From positions 1 to 24,759 of the forward strand of contig DASUXA010000098.1 in the NCBI GenBank assembly GCA_036378155.1: DNA of 24,759 nt. Direction: 5' to 3'. This DNA is from DASUXA01 sp036378155 (lineage in GTDB: Bacteria; Actinomycetota; Actinomycetes; Mycobacteriales; Micromonosporaceae). Within the stretch, counting starts at the first letter, position 1, and the number at the start of each line of letters is the position of its first letter. Below are positions 1-7,402 of this stretch, piece after piece. Under the pieces are notes generated by a model that was not told the DNA's origin, searched no databases, and was given only the letters and a program-made list of their open reading frames with translations. Position numbers and translations under genes: made by a program.

Positions 1-1
1 C

Positions 2-241
2 TGGAACGTGTGGAAGTCGTACCGGTTCGGTCGGCTGGTCACCGTCGACGACCCGTGGGGCTTCGGCAACTCGCTGGAGTGGGCGACGTCCTGCCCGCCG
101 CCGCTACGCAACTTCGACGAGATGCCGCGCATCCGCTCCGAGCGTCCCGCGTTCGATCGCAAGTACGGCAGCCTCATCGGCGACCTGGGTCGCGAGGTGC
201 CGCAACGCGAGACCAAGCGCCCACAGGAAATGCAGTCCTGA
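2..241 (+). CDS. ctaD: Cytochrome c oxidase subunit I, C-terminal end (partial)
   Basis: This is the last 79 codons of a gene that begins before the window. The protein would be subunit I of the aa3-type cytochrome c oxidase, the haem-copper subunit of the terminal respiratory oxidase in the plasma membrane. The recognisable piece is the cytoplasmic tail conserved in actinobacterial CtaD: a DDPWG segment followed by GNSLEWATSCPPP and then NFDEMPRIRSERPAFD. The haem and copper ligands lie upstream and cannot be checked. The reading frame stops with TGA at 239-241, and a strong hairpin follows within 5 nt. No other oxidase subunit gene is visible downstream. Assignment rests on the tail motif, which is distinctive. 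Confidence 0.9.
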   Translation, partial: WNVWKSYRFGRLVTVDDPWGFGNSLEWATSCPPPLRNFDEMPRIRSERPAFDRKYGSLIGDLGREVPQRETKRPQEMQS

Positions 242-244
242 CCC

Positions 245-288
245 CACGTGTGTGGGCCGGACCCGAACGGGTCCGGCCCACACACGTG
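245..288. terminator. Bidirectional hairpin terminator between ctaD and the acyltransferase gene
   Basis: A perfect 20-bp inverted repeat (245-264 and 269-288) flanks a four-base loop. It sits between the stop codon of ctaD (+) and the stop codon of the acyltransferase gene (-), so it can serve both convergent transcripts. There is no T-run, which is usual for actinobacterial terminators. Confidence 0.85.
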
Positions 289-295
289 TCGAGTC

Positions 296-1555
296 TCAGG
301 CGGGCGACTTCGCCGACACCAGTTCCGCGTCGGCTCGGTCACCCGCCCGTTCGGCGGCCTCCTCGTCCTGGCGGCGCCGCACGCGCCGCAGAAGGTACGG
401 GGTCCAGCCCTTCAGCGCCAGGGCGTGCCGTTCGACCAGGTGCCACGACAGGTACGCCGCGGCGAAGGCGGTGACCAGCGAAATCGCCGCGAACGGGACG
501 TATCCCCAGCGGTTGTAGCCGAGGCTGGCGTACACCTGCTGCCCGACGAACCCGTAGATGTAGATGCCGTACGAGTAGTCGTTCTTGCGGCCCACCCAGT
601 GCAGCCGGCGCGGCATCCGGATCGACAGCCAGATCAGCAGGTAGGCGAACGCCGGCAGACCGAGAACGAACAGACCGCCGGTGAGCAGCGTGCCGACGAA
701 CACGATCGCCGAGGCGATACCCAGACCGTCGTGGATCGGGATCCGCTCGCGGTACAGGTCCATCACCGCGCCGCACAGGAACAGGAACCCGAGGTAGTTC
801 AGCCACTGCCAGGACAGCCCGCCCATCAGCGCACTGAGCACCGGGATGCGGAAGTAGTCGTAGTGGTTCGTGATCGGGCCGGTGAAGTTGCCCATGTGCA
901 CGTAGTCGAGCACGATCGACACGTAGGCGAACGCGGCGAGGAACAGCACGAACCGCCGCGCGTTGCGCAGCACGCCGCCCGCCGCCAGCGCCCCGACGAC
1001 GATGTAGCAGAGCATCTCGTACGCCAGCGACCACAGCGCCCCGTCGAAGACGCTCATGTGGGTGTGCCGACCCCACGGCGTCGTCGTGACGAACAGGTCG
1101 TGGACGCCGAACTGGCGCACACCCGTCCACATGTTCGCCTTGATGTACCCGAACGGGCCGTTGGGACCGTGCCAGAAGCCGTTGAGGTTGCCGTGCTCGC
1201 GCAGCGCCACCAGCGGCGCGACGACCAGCGCGCTGACCGCGAGGCACACCCACAGGGCGGGCAGGATCCGCATCGCCCGGTGCCACGCGTACCGCCCGAT
1301 CGAGGTGCGCCGCGCACTCCTGGTGATCAGCAGCCCGGACAGCACGAAGAACCCGTACACCGCCAGCGTGCCCACGTTGGTCTGCCGGTTGAACAGGTAG
1401 AAGCCGAGATCGTGGGCGCCGAAGCCCAGCGGCCTCGAGTGCGACAGCACGACCCCCACCGCGAACAGCAGACGGATGAGACCGATGCCGTTGTCGCGCC
1501 CCGAGTACAGCTCTTCGAGGGTGCCGCGTGACTTGCTGAACGATAGGCCGCCCAT
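296..1555 (-). CDS. Membrane acyltransferase, acyltransferase 3 (OafA/YrhL) family
   Basis: The predicted 419-aa polytopic membrane protein has the acyltransferase-3 signature. The family moves acetyl or other acyl groups onto sugars of surface polysaccharides, lipids or antibiotics. Visible marks are the catalytic-type His39 in VVLSHSRPLG, the GFFVLSGLLITRS segment at about 68-80, the HRAMRILPALW segment at about 92-102, and about ten hydrophobic helices. The C-terminus (about 390-419) is a charged cytoplasmic tail. I chose the ATG at 1555 because it overlaps the TGA of the upstream epimerase by one base (TGATG), which implies translational coupling. An ATG 11 codons upstream is possible. 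It is the third gene of an operon with a glycosyltransferase and an epimerase, so acylation of a glycan made by that operon is the likely role. The substrate is unknown. Confidence 0.87.
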   Translation of the reverse strand: MGGLSFSKSRGTLEELYSGRDNGIGLIRLLFAVGVVLSHSRPLGFGAHDLGFYLFNRQTNVGTLAVYGFFVLSGLLITRSARRTSIGRYAWHRAMRILPALWVCLAVSALVVAPLVALREHGNLNGFWHGPNGPFGYIKANMWTGVRQFGVHDLFVTTTPWGRHTHMSVFDGALWSLAYEMLCYIVVGALAAGGVLRNARRFVLFLAAFAYVSIVLDYVHMGNFTGPITNHYDYFRIPVLSALMGGLSWQWLNYLGFLFLCGAVMDLYRERIPIHDGLGIASAIVFVGTLLTGGLFVLGLPAFAYLLIWLSIRMPRRLHWVGRKNDYSYGIYIYGFVGQQVYASLGYNRWGYVPFAAISLVTAFAAAYLSWHLVERHALALKGWTPYLLRRVRRRQDEEAAERAGDRADAELVSAKSPA

Positions 1556-2514
1556 CAGGCGCGGACGTTCTCGGCTTGGTACTCCCACAGCTCCTTGATC
1601 CCATCACTGAGGTCGCCGACCGGCGACCACCCCAACAGCCGGCCAGCCCGGTCGACACTCATCTGCTGCCACGTCGACTCGGCGGTGGTCGACTCCGCCT
1701 CGATCAGCTCGGTGTCGACCCCGCTCACGTCGATCAGCATGCGCACCATGTCGCGCGCCGCCGTCGCCCTGCCCGTCCCGATGTTGAACAGCCGAGCGGG
1801 CAGTTCCGGCACGGCCGCCACCAGCGCGATCGCCCGTACCACGTCGGACAGGTTCACGAAGTCGCGCATCGAGCCGAGCGGACCGGTCGTGATGACCGCC
1901 GACCGGCTCTCCCGGTGCGCCTGCCAGAGTTGTCCGGCGACGACACCGAGCAGGCTCACCGCCGGCTGTCCCGCACCGGTGACGTTGCCGATACGCAGCG
2001 ACACCCCGTCGACCGTGCCGCGCTCGGCGGCGTCGATCACGGTCTCGGTACAGCGCAGCTTCAGCTCGCCGTACGTGGTGACCGGGCGGGCCGGCGAGTC
2101 CTCGGCCATGGATGTGCCGACGGGCACCAGACCGTACTCGTGGACGGTGCCCAACTGGACGAACCTGACCGGGTGCGGCATCGCCGAGGCTGCCGCGACG
2201 GCGTTGCGGACCAGGGTGAGGTTGGCGGCGACCATCTCGTCGTCGGTCAGCCCCCACATGCCCCCGGCGGCGTTGACCACGACGTCGACGTCCTCCCGCC
2301 GCAGCACCTCGGCGACCTCGTCGACCCCGGCGCGCACCAGGTCGAGGGGGCGCACCGGTACCGGGCCCGACGCGTCGGGCGCGTGCCGCGCGATCGCCAC
2401 CACCTGGTAGCCGAGGTCGGCGAGCGCCCGGCACACCGGGCGCCCGACGAAGCCGGTACCGCCGAGCACGGCGGCACGCCGCACCTGCCCCGGTTGGACA
2501 CCCACCGTTCCCAT
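1555..2514 (-). CDS. NAD-dependent epimerase/dehydratase (extended SDR)
   Basis: The 319-aa protein is an extended short-chain dehydrogenase/reductase of the type that modifies nucleotide sugars. The N-terminal Rossmann motif is GGTGFVG at residues 18-24. The catalytic YxxxK pair is Tyr148 and Lys152 in TTYGELK, with Thr123 in LGTVHEYG as the Ser/Thr partner. The later RDFVNLSDVVRAI segment is the usual substrate-side motif. The ATG at 2514 is preceded by GGGGAGG on the minus strand and lies 14 nt after the glycosyltransferase stop. Its own stop overlaps the acyltransferase start. The context suggests it makes or edits the sugar donor, or reduces a keto-sugar, for a surface glycan. Epimerase, dehydratase and reductase cannot be told apart from sequence alone. 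Confidence 0.88.
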   Translation of the reverse strand: MGTVGVQPGQVRRAAVLGGTGFVGRPVCRALADLGYQVVAIARHAPDASGPVPVRPLDLVRAGVDEVAEVLRREDVDVVVNAAGGMWGLTDDEMVAANLTLVRNAVAAASAMPHPVRFVQLGTVHEYGLVPVGTSMAEDSPARPVTTYGELKLRCTETVIDAAERGTVDGVSLRIGNVTGAGQPAVSLLGVVAGQLWQAHRESRSAVITTGPLGSMRDFVNLSDVVRAIALVAAVPELPARLFNIGTGRATAARDMVRMLIDVSGVDTELIEAESTTAESTWQQMSVDRAGRLLGWSPVGDLSDGIKELWEYQAENVRA

Positions 2515-2528
2515 CCGCCTCCCCGTTC

Positions 2529-3428
2529 TCAGTTCGACCGGCTGCCCACGCCGAACGCGTGGCGGGAAAGCTCGCGGATTCCCTGCCTGTGCTTCATCCG
2601 TACCGCCGTCGGCAGCAGGGTCGCGGCGTGCAGCCGGGACGCGACGTACCACCGGGCGGCGCGGGCGGCGCGGGGCCAGCCCAGGGCTCGCATCTCCTCC
2701 GAGGTGTCGAGGAAGTACCGGCGCGCCTCGGCGAACCGGGTGCCCGCCAGCGCGCCCGCCGCGGACAGGCTCGCCGCATGCCGCCGGTACTGGAAGCAGA
2801 CCGTGGCGTCGACCGCCATCTGCTCCCCTTCCTTGATCAGGTCGATGACCAGCGCGAGGTCCTGGATGATGTGCAGGTCCTCCCGGAAGTTGACCTTGCG
2901 CAGCGCGTCGGTACGCCAGCAGATCGACGGGAAGTAGAACCAGCACCCGCGCAGCAGGCTGGTGGCGAGCTCCTCGCCGCCCATCAGCCGACGGGTCTCG
3001 ACCTTCGGCGCGTACAGCCGCCGCTTGACCTCGTCGGCGAGCGTGGTGGTGACCTCGCCGGCGCTGTCGATCACCTCCACGCCGGGCTGGATCATGCCGA
3101 CACCCGGGTACTCCTCGATCACCGAGCGCAGCACCGTGAGGTAGTTGGGCAGCATGATGTCGTCGGTACCCATGAGGACGAGGTACTCGAACTCGGCGAG
3201 TCCGACGCACTTGCGGTAGTTGCCGGTCGCACCGAGGTTCTGCTCGTTGCGCTGGTAGCGCACGCGTTCGTCGCCCAACTGGGCGAACCACTCGGGCACG
3301 CCCGGCTCGCGTCCGTCGTCGACGACGGTGAGCCGCCAGTCCGGGTCCGACTGCGCCATGACGCTGCGGACCGCCGCCTGCATCAGCGCGACGTCGCCGT
3401 AGTACGGCAGCATGATGTCGAACGTCAT
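2529..3428 (-). CDS. Glycosyltransferase family 2 (GT-A fold)
   Basis: The 299-aa protein is a cytoplasmic inverting glycosyltransferase of family 2. It starts with the typical FDIMLPYYGD strand, has the nucleotide-binding VVDDG at 34-39 and NEQNLGATGNYRKC at 61-74, and the metal-binding acidic motif GTDDIMLP at 87-94 in place of DXD. No membrane helices are visible, so it acts at the inner face of the membrane on a lipid-linked or nucleotide-sugar substrate. It is the first gene of the operon with the epimerase and acyltransferase. The ATG at 3428 gives the family's normal N-terminus, with an AGGT-like ribosome site about 8 nt before it. A sigma-70-like promoter lies 55 nt upstream. The acceptor is unknown. 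Confidence 0.9.
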   Translation of the reverse strand: MTFDIMLPYYGDVALMQAAVRSVMAQSDPDWRLTVVDDGREPGVPEWFAQLGDERVRYQRNEQNLGATGNYRKCVGLAEFEYLVLMGTDDIMLPNYLTVLRSVIEEYPGVGMIQPGVEVIDSAGEVTTTLADEVKRRLYAPKVETRRLMGGEELATSLLRGCWFYFPSICWRTDALRKVNFREDLHIIQDLALVIDLIKEGEQMAVDATVCFQYRRHAASLSAAGALAGTRFAEARRYFLDTSEEMRALGWPRAARAARWYVASRLHAATLLPTAVRMKHRQGIRELSRHAFGVGSRSN

Positions 3429-3482
3429 GAGTGACCTATCCGGTGTGGGACCGCCCGTAACGGGCCGATGGTGATCCGGCGC

Positions 3483-3512
3483 ACCGTAGCAAGGTCCCGA
3501 GACGGGCTGCAA
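3483..3512 (-). promoter_or_regulatory. Candidate housekeeping-type promoter of the GT2-epimerase-acyltransferase operon
   Basis: Read on the minus strand, TTGCAG (3512-3507) and TACGGT (3488-3483) are separated by 18 nt, close to the actinobacterial primary-sigma consensus. A start near 3476 would leave a leader of about 48 nt before the ATG at 3428. This is inferred from sequence match only. Confidence 0.45.
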
Positions 3513-3683
3513 CGCCAGGGTATGCGGCTGTCGCGCCCGGGACCTGGTACGGCACCAGGGACACTCTATGCGGAACCGCGCCGACGGAAGCTGTGAGTTC
3601 CCGGCGACGCCGCGGCTAGCGTGGCGATAGGACGTCCCTTGCCGAGCGTGGGGTGGGACGTCGACGGGACCGAGGTGCGTGCG

Positions 3684-4583
3684 ATGGACACCAGGATGCC
3701 GGTACGCCCGAGCGGTGCCCGCCCGGTCACGACGCGCGCGACCGGTGCCGGTACGGCGCTGCGGGCCGCGCGGGTGATGTCCGCGATCGTGGCGGTGCTG
3801 ATGGCGACGTCCGCCGCCGGTGGGCTGTGGATCACCGGGCTGTACCGGGACCCGCCGTCCCTGGTCGCCGCGTTCCGGGGGTACGACCTGGTGGCGCTGG
3901 CGGTCGCGCCGGTCCTGGCGGTCGTCCTGGTCGCGTCCCGGCGCGGGTCGGCGCGGATCGAACTGCTCTGGCTCGGCATTCTGGCGTATGCCGTCTACAA
4001 CTACGCGTTCTACGTGTTCGGGGCGGCGTTCAACGCCTTCTTCCTGATCCACGCGGCGCTGTTCGCGCTGGCGCTGTTCGCGTTCGTCCTGGCGCTGGCG
4101 AACCTCGACGTCGCGGGTCGGGTGGCGGTCGCGGCACGTACCCGCCGCTTCGTGCCGTGGATCGGCGGGCTGCTCGTGCTCGCCGCCGTCATCGGCGTGT
4201 TCTGGGCGTACTCCTCGCTGCGGTTCGCGGTCACCGGCGAACCGGTCCAGACCCTGCCCGTCGTCCTGCCCGACGCGGGGCTGCACCTGGCGTACGCGCT
4301 CGACCTGTCGGTGCTGGTACCGAGCTATCTGCTGACCGCGATCCTGCTGTGGCGGCGGGTCGCGTGGGGGTACGTGCTGGCGACCGCGCTGCTCGCGGCG
4401 GGCGTCGCGCACCAGCTCGCGTACCTGTCCGCGATGGCGTTCCAGTGGCGCGCCGGGGTACCGGGCTCGCGGGCGTTCGACGCGATGGAGCCGCCGATCG
4501 CGCTGGCGTACCTGGTCGCGACGGTGGTCCTGCTGCGCGCGGTACCACGCGCCCGCGCAGCGGCACCCGACCCCCGCACCTGA
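3684..4583 (+). CDS. Polytopic membrane protein of unknown function (8 predicted TM segments)
   Basis: I do not recognise a family for this 299-aa protein. Hydrophobic segments at about 32-53, 67-85, 93-111, 118-140, 157-176, 208-223, 227-250 and 270-286 suggest eight membrane helices, with a basic Thr/Arg-rich cytoplasmic N-terminus and a short charged tail. The third and fourth helices are rich in Tyr and Phe (AYAVYNYAFYVFGAAFNAFF). No catalytic motif or transporter signature is visible. ATG 3684 was chosen because GAGG at 3672-3675 gives a good ribosome site; upstream in-frame starts would add a non-hydrophobic extension. The gene stands alone, divergent from the glycan operon and followed 100 nt later by the DGPF/ECF42 pair. 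Coding potential is high (strong GC3 bias, long open frame). Confidence 0.75.
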   Translation: MDTRMPVRPSGARPVTTRATGAGTALRAARVMSAIVAVLMATSAAGGLWITGLYRDPPSLVAAFRGYDLVALAVAPVLAVVLVASRRGSARIELLWLGILAYAVYNYAFYVFGAAFNAFFLIHAALFALALFAFVLALANLDVAGRVAVAARTRRFVPWIGGLLVLAAVIGVFWAYSSLRFAVTGEPVQTLPVVLPDAGLHLAYALDLSVLVPSYLLTAILLWRRVAWGYVLATALLAAGVAHQLAYLSAMAFQWRAGVPGSRAFDAMEPPIALAYLVATVVLLRAVPRARAAAPDPRT

Positions 4584-4635
4584 GCGACTTTTTCGGCGGC
4601 GGGATGTCCTTGCCGGCTCCCCAGCGGCGACTACC

Positions 4636-4663
4636 TGTCGGATGCTGGTGACGGTCACCGGCA
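4636..4663 (+). promoter_or_regulatory. Candidate ECF42-type autoregulatory promoter
   Basis: TGTCGG at 4636-4641 followed after about 17 nt by a CGGC-containing -10 region resembles the ECF42 target motif as I recall it (TGTCGA, then CGAC/CGTC). It lies directly before the DGPF gene, the expected place for autoregulation. The match is imperfect and the assignment is tentative. Confidence 0.3.
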
Positions 4664-4682
4664 CCGGACCTGGAGGTGCGCC

Positions 4683-5045
4683 ATGAAATACCTGTTCCTG
4701 CTGTACGCCCCGGAAGGACCGCCGGAGGACCCCGACGACGTCGAGTACGCCGAGACGTACCGGGCGTGGGCACAGACCCTCGCCGAGATGAGCGAGGCAG
4801 GCGTGCTGATCGACTGCGCGCCGCTGCGACCGGTCTCGTCGGCGACGACCGTCCGGGTACGCGACGGCAGGACGCTGCTCACCGACGGTCCCGCCGCCGA
4901 GGTACGGGAGCAGGTCGGCGGGTACACCCTGGTGGAGTGCGACGATCTCGACGAGGCGTTGAGATGGGCGAGCCGAATTCCGTCCGCGCGCACCGGCTGG
5001 GTCGAGGTACGGCCGGTGCTGCCGACGCGGGCACCGACGCCCTGA
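4683..5045 (+). CDS. DGPF-domain (YCII-related) protein, partner of ECF42 sigma factor
   Basis: The 120-aa protein has the YCII/DGPF fold: an N-terminal MKYLFLLYAPEG strand, the TDGP signature at 67-70, and the family's EVREQVGGYTLVE and DEALRWASRIP segments at 73-85 and 90-100. These small dimeric alpha-beta barrel proteins are encoded beside ECF42 sigma factors throughout Actinobacteria; their biochemical role is unsettled. A clear GGAGGTG ribosome site precedes ATG 4683. The 3' end overlaps the sigma gene by 82 nt in another frame, so the two are almost certainly co-transcribed and translationally linked. The C-terminus beyond about residue 110 is Thr/Pro-rich and probably disordered. Confidence 0.92.
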   Translation: MKYLFLLYAPEGPPEDPDDVEYAETYRAWAQTLAEMSEAGVLIDCAPLRPVSSATTVRVRDGRTLLTDGPAAEVREQVGGYTLVECDDLDEALRWASRIPSARTGWVEVRPVLPTRAPTP

Positions 5046-6298
5046 TCGCGGACCTGTCCCGGAGCCACTGGTGGGCGGCGGTGGCGAGCGTGACCCGGCT
5101 CGTCGGGGACCTCGCCACCGCCGAGGACGCGGTACAGGACGCCTGCCTGGCCGCCGTTCAGCAGTGGCCGGTCCAGGGGGTACCCGCCAATCCGCGGGCG
5201 TGGCTCATCTCGGTGGCGCGGCACAAGGCGCTGGACGCGGTACGCCGGGACGCGCGGCGGGGTCGCCGGGAACTGGTCGCGGCGCGGGAGGCGCCGACGG
5301 ACGGGGCGGGCGGACCGGGCACCGCCGACACGGACCCGCCGACCGGCTCCGTCGGCACCGGTGCCGGTACCGCCGCCGACGAACTCGCGCTGATCTTCAT
5401 GTGCTGCCATCCGGCGCTGGAGCCGTCGGTACGGGTCGCGTTGACGCTACGGGCGGTGTGCGGGCTCGCCACCGCCGAGATCGCGGCGGTGTTCCTGGTG
5501 CCCGAGGCGACCATGGCGAAGCGGCTGACCAGGGCAAAGCGCAAGATCCGCGACGCCGGTATCGCGCTGCGGATGCCCGAGCCGCCCGCGCTCGCCGAGC
5601 GGCTCGACGCCGTGTTACGCGTGGTGTACCTCGTGTTCACCGAGGGCCATAAGGCGAGCGCGGGCGACACCCTGGTCCGCGCCGACCTGTGCGACCGCGC
5701 CGTCGAACTGGCGCGCTGCCTGCGTACCCTGCTGCCCGACGAGCCCGAGGTCGCCGGTCTGCTCGCCCTGCTCCTGCTCACCGACGCCCGTCGGGCCGCC
5801 CGCGTCGACCCGAACGGCGACCTCGTCCTGCTCGAGGAGCAGGACCGCCGACTGTGGCGTCGCGACGCGATCGCCGAGGGCGAAGCGCTGCTGGAGGCGG
5901 CGCTGCGGGCCGGACGACCGGGCCCGTACCAACTGCACGCGGCGATCGCCGCGTGCCACTCGACGGCGGCGCGGGCGGACGACACCGACTGGCGGCAGAT
6001 CGCGTTGCTGTACGCGGAACTGCTGCGTCACGAGCCGAGCCCGGTCGTCGAGGCGAACCGGGCGGTCGCCGTGGCGATGGCCGGCGACCTGGACGCCGGG
6101 CTGCGCATCCTGGACAGCCTGGGCGGGCAGGAGCGGCTGCGCCGCTGGCCCGCGCTGCACCTGGCACGAGCCGACCTGCTGCGCAGGGCGGGACGGCACG
6201 CCGAGGCAGCCCAGGCGTACCGCGCCGCGCGAGGGCTCGGGCTCACCCCGGCGGAACAGCGCTTCGTCGAGCGGCGACTCGGTCGGCTCGGGTCGTGA
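4964..6298 (+). CDS. RNA polymerase ECF sigma factor, ECF42 group, with C-terminal TPR-like extension
   Basis: The 444-aa protein is a sigma factor for RNA polymerase. Region 2 lies at about 36-98 (VGDLATAEDAVQDACLAAVQ, then NPRAWLISVARHKALDAVRR), and region 4 at about 153-205 (GLATAEIAAVFLVPEATMAK, then RLTRAKRKIRDAGI). The linker includes the group signature FMCCHPAL at 145-152. The C-terminal half (about 206-444) holds VYLVFTEGH and repeated helix pairs, the TPR-like extension that characterises ECF42 and takes the place of an anti-sigma factor. ATG 4964 overlaps the DGPF gene by 82 nt and has only a weak ribosome site; the region-2 homology needs a start near here. Codon 218 (5615-5617) is TTA, very rare in this genome type, which raises possible control by the bldA leucyl-tRNA. 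Targets are unknown apart from likely autoregulation. Confidence 0.9.
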   Translation: MGEPNSVRAHRLGRGTAGAADAGTDALIADLSRSHWWAAVASVTRLVGDLATAEDAVQDACLAAVQQWPVQGVPANPRAWLISVARHKALDAVRRDARRGRRELVAAREAPTDGAGGPGTADTDPPTGSVGTGAGTAADELALIFMCCHPALEPSVRVALTLRAVCGLATAEIAAVFLVPEATMAKRLTRAKRKIRDAGIALRMPEPPALAERLDAVLRVVYLVFTEGHKASAGDTLVRADLCDRAVELARCLRTLLPDEPEVAGLLALLLLTDARRAARVDPNGDLVLLEEQDRRLWRRDAIAEGEALLEAALRAGRPGPYQLHAAIAACHSTAARADDTDWRQIALLYAELLRHEPSPVVEANRAVAVAMAGDLDAGLRILDSLGGQERLRRWPALHLARADLLRRAGRHAEAAQAYRAARGLGLTPAEQRFVERRLGRLGS

Positions 6299-6327
6299 CG
6301 AAGGGCCGGATCGACGACCCGGCGCGG

Positions 6328-6852
6328 CTAGCCCTGCTCGGCGTGGCGCTTGGCGATGTCGTACCCCAGTTGCAGGAAGTCCGACCCGGCGACACCGGCG
6401 AACGTGGCGGCGACCAGCCGGGTCAGCCGGGGCGCGAAGACCAGCCCGGCGGACAGCCCGGTGGCGACCCAGACGGCGAGGCAGAACGGGCAGCTGATCA
6501 GCTCGCCGACGCTGTGCCGGACGCCCTCGCCGCGCACCTGCTCGCCCAGTTCCGACTCCCCGATCGGCTGCTGGTACCGGGTGAACGGGGCGCGCAGCGG
6601 ACTGGTCACGCTGTCCTTCGCCAGCAGGCGGCTGATCTTGTGGGTCGCGACCGCGCCGAGCGCGACGTCGGTCACCGGTACCCGGTCCGGCAGCCGCGCG
6701 CCGCGCCGGCGGGCGAGGGCGGCGAGACCACCGACGATCGTGGCGTAGGTGCCCAGGGTGACCGCGTATCCGACCACGGGCGGGGCGTCGCTGGCACCGC
6801 CCGTGTACTCGCGGACGACCCGTCGGGCGGCACGGTTCAGCGCGTTCGACAT
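6328..6852 (-). CDS. DUF1360 family membrane protein
   Basis: The 174-aa protein matches the DUF1360 pattern. It has hydrophobic helices at about 28-47, 123-140 and 143-160, a THKISRLLAKDSVTSPLRAP segment at 70-89, and the hallmark ELISCPFCLAVWVA at 117-130 with paired cysteines Cys121 and Cys124. The family is small, membrane-bound and of unknown function, and is common near sporulation or stress genes in actinobacteria and bacilli. The motif suggests a metal or disulfide site, but that is inference. ATG 6852 is the natural N-terminus; the ribosome site is weak, and a near-match alternative-sigma promoter ends about 10 nt upstream, so the message may be almost leaderless. The gene is convergent with the ECF42 gene (29-nt gap). 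Confidence 0.85.
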   Translation of the reverse strand: MSNALNRAARRVVREYTGGASDAPPVVGYAVTLGTYATIVGGLAALARRRGARLPDRVPVTDVALGAVATHKISRLLAKDSVTSPLRAPFTRYQQPIGESELGEQVRGEGVRHSVGELISCPFCLAVWVATGLSAGLVFAPRLTRLVAATFAGVAGSDFLQLGYDIAKRHAEQG

Positions 6853-6862
6853 GGTCTCGGAT

Positions 6863-6887
6863 GTGCCCCGCCGGCCGCCGGGCAAAC
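6863..6887 (-). promoter_or_regulatory. Near-match sigma-B-like promoter before the DUF1360 gene
   Basis: On the minus strand GTTT (6887-6884), a 15-nt spacer and GGGCAC (6868-6863) match the sigma-B/F pattern except for C in place of T in the -10. Transcription would start about 4-6 nt before the ATG at 6852. One mismatch in a key -10 base keeps the confidence low. Confidence 0.3.
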
Positions 6888-6940
6888 CGTACCGGCGCCC
6901 GACGCCGCCCGGTATGTCGCCGCAGGTCCTGTGACCTGGG

Positions 6941-6965
6941 GTTAGTGATGACCGTGACCGGGTAC
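6941..6965 (+). promoter_or_regulatory. Sigma-B/F-like promoter of the SRPBCC-PP2C operon
   Basis: GTTA at 6941-6944 (GGTT one base earlier), a 15-nt spacer and GGGTAC at 6960-6965 fit the actinobacterial stress-sigma consensus GNNT-N14-16-GGGTAC/T. The start codon at 6998 lies 32 nt downstream with a GAGGAG ribosome site between. Five other units in the window have the same architecture. Confidence 0.6.
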
Positions 6966-6997
6966 GGCAAACCTCCGGGAATGGACGAGGAGCGGCG

Positions 6998-7402
6998 ATG
7001 GACCTGGACGAGAACTTCGACGGGCCACCCGAGGTGGTGTACGACGCGGTCACCGACCCGCGCCGGCTGTCCCGGTGGCTACCGGCGTCGATGCGCGCGG
7101 ACCGGCGGGCAGGCGCCGCCTCGCCCGCCCAGGGCGGCGGCGTGCGCGTCGCGGTCGAGGGCACCGGCGCCGGTGACGGCGTGTACCAGGTCGACGTGGA
7201 CCCGGCGACGATGACGGTCCGGTGGCGTCCGACCGACGGCGCGGGGCAGCCCGGCGAGCTGCGGGTGGTCGGCGGGTCGGCCGGCGGCAGCCGCGCCACG
7301 GTGAGCCTGCCCGCCACAGACGACGACCAGCTTCGCGAACTCGCCCGTACCGCCCTCGCCGCGTTGCGCGCCGAGGTCGCCGACCAGTTCACCGCGGGAT
7401 GA
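6998..7402 (+). CDS. SRPBCC (START-like/AHSA1-type) ligand-binding family protein
   Basis: The 134-aa protein opens with the START-like signature: PPEVVYDAVTDPRRLSRWLP at 10-29, equivalent to the pattern 'xxVwdaltdpxxlxxWl'. It continues with alternating beta strands and ends in a long amphipathic helix (DDDQLRELARTALAALRAEV). These helix-grip proteins bind hydrophobic ligands or act as co-chaperone-like domains; the ligand is unknown here. It is somewhat shorter and more Gly/Ala-rich in the middle (about 35-50) than typical members. GAGGAG lies 7 nt before ATG 6998. The stop overlaps the next start by four bases (ATGA), so it is coupled to the PP2C phosphatase gene, and a sigma-B-like promoter precedes the pair. 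Confidence 0.75.
   Translation: MDLDENFDGPPEVVYDAVTDPRRLSRWLPASMRADRRAGAASPAQGGGVRVAVEGTGAGDGVYQVDVDPATMTVRWRPTDGAGQPGELRVVGGSAGGSRATVSLPATDDDQLRELARTALAALRAEVADQFTAG

Noticed and set aside
6299..6327. Short inverted repeat between the ECF42 and DUF1360 genes as a terminator.
   Set aside because: Only about 5 bp of stem; too weak beside the clear 15-20-bp hairpins in other convergent gaps.
5615..6970. A 451-codon minus-strand frame opposite the ECF42 gene and across the DUF1360 gene.
   Set aside because: Crosses a terminator-side gap and two real genes; low-complexity Arg/Pro/Gly composition, no motif.
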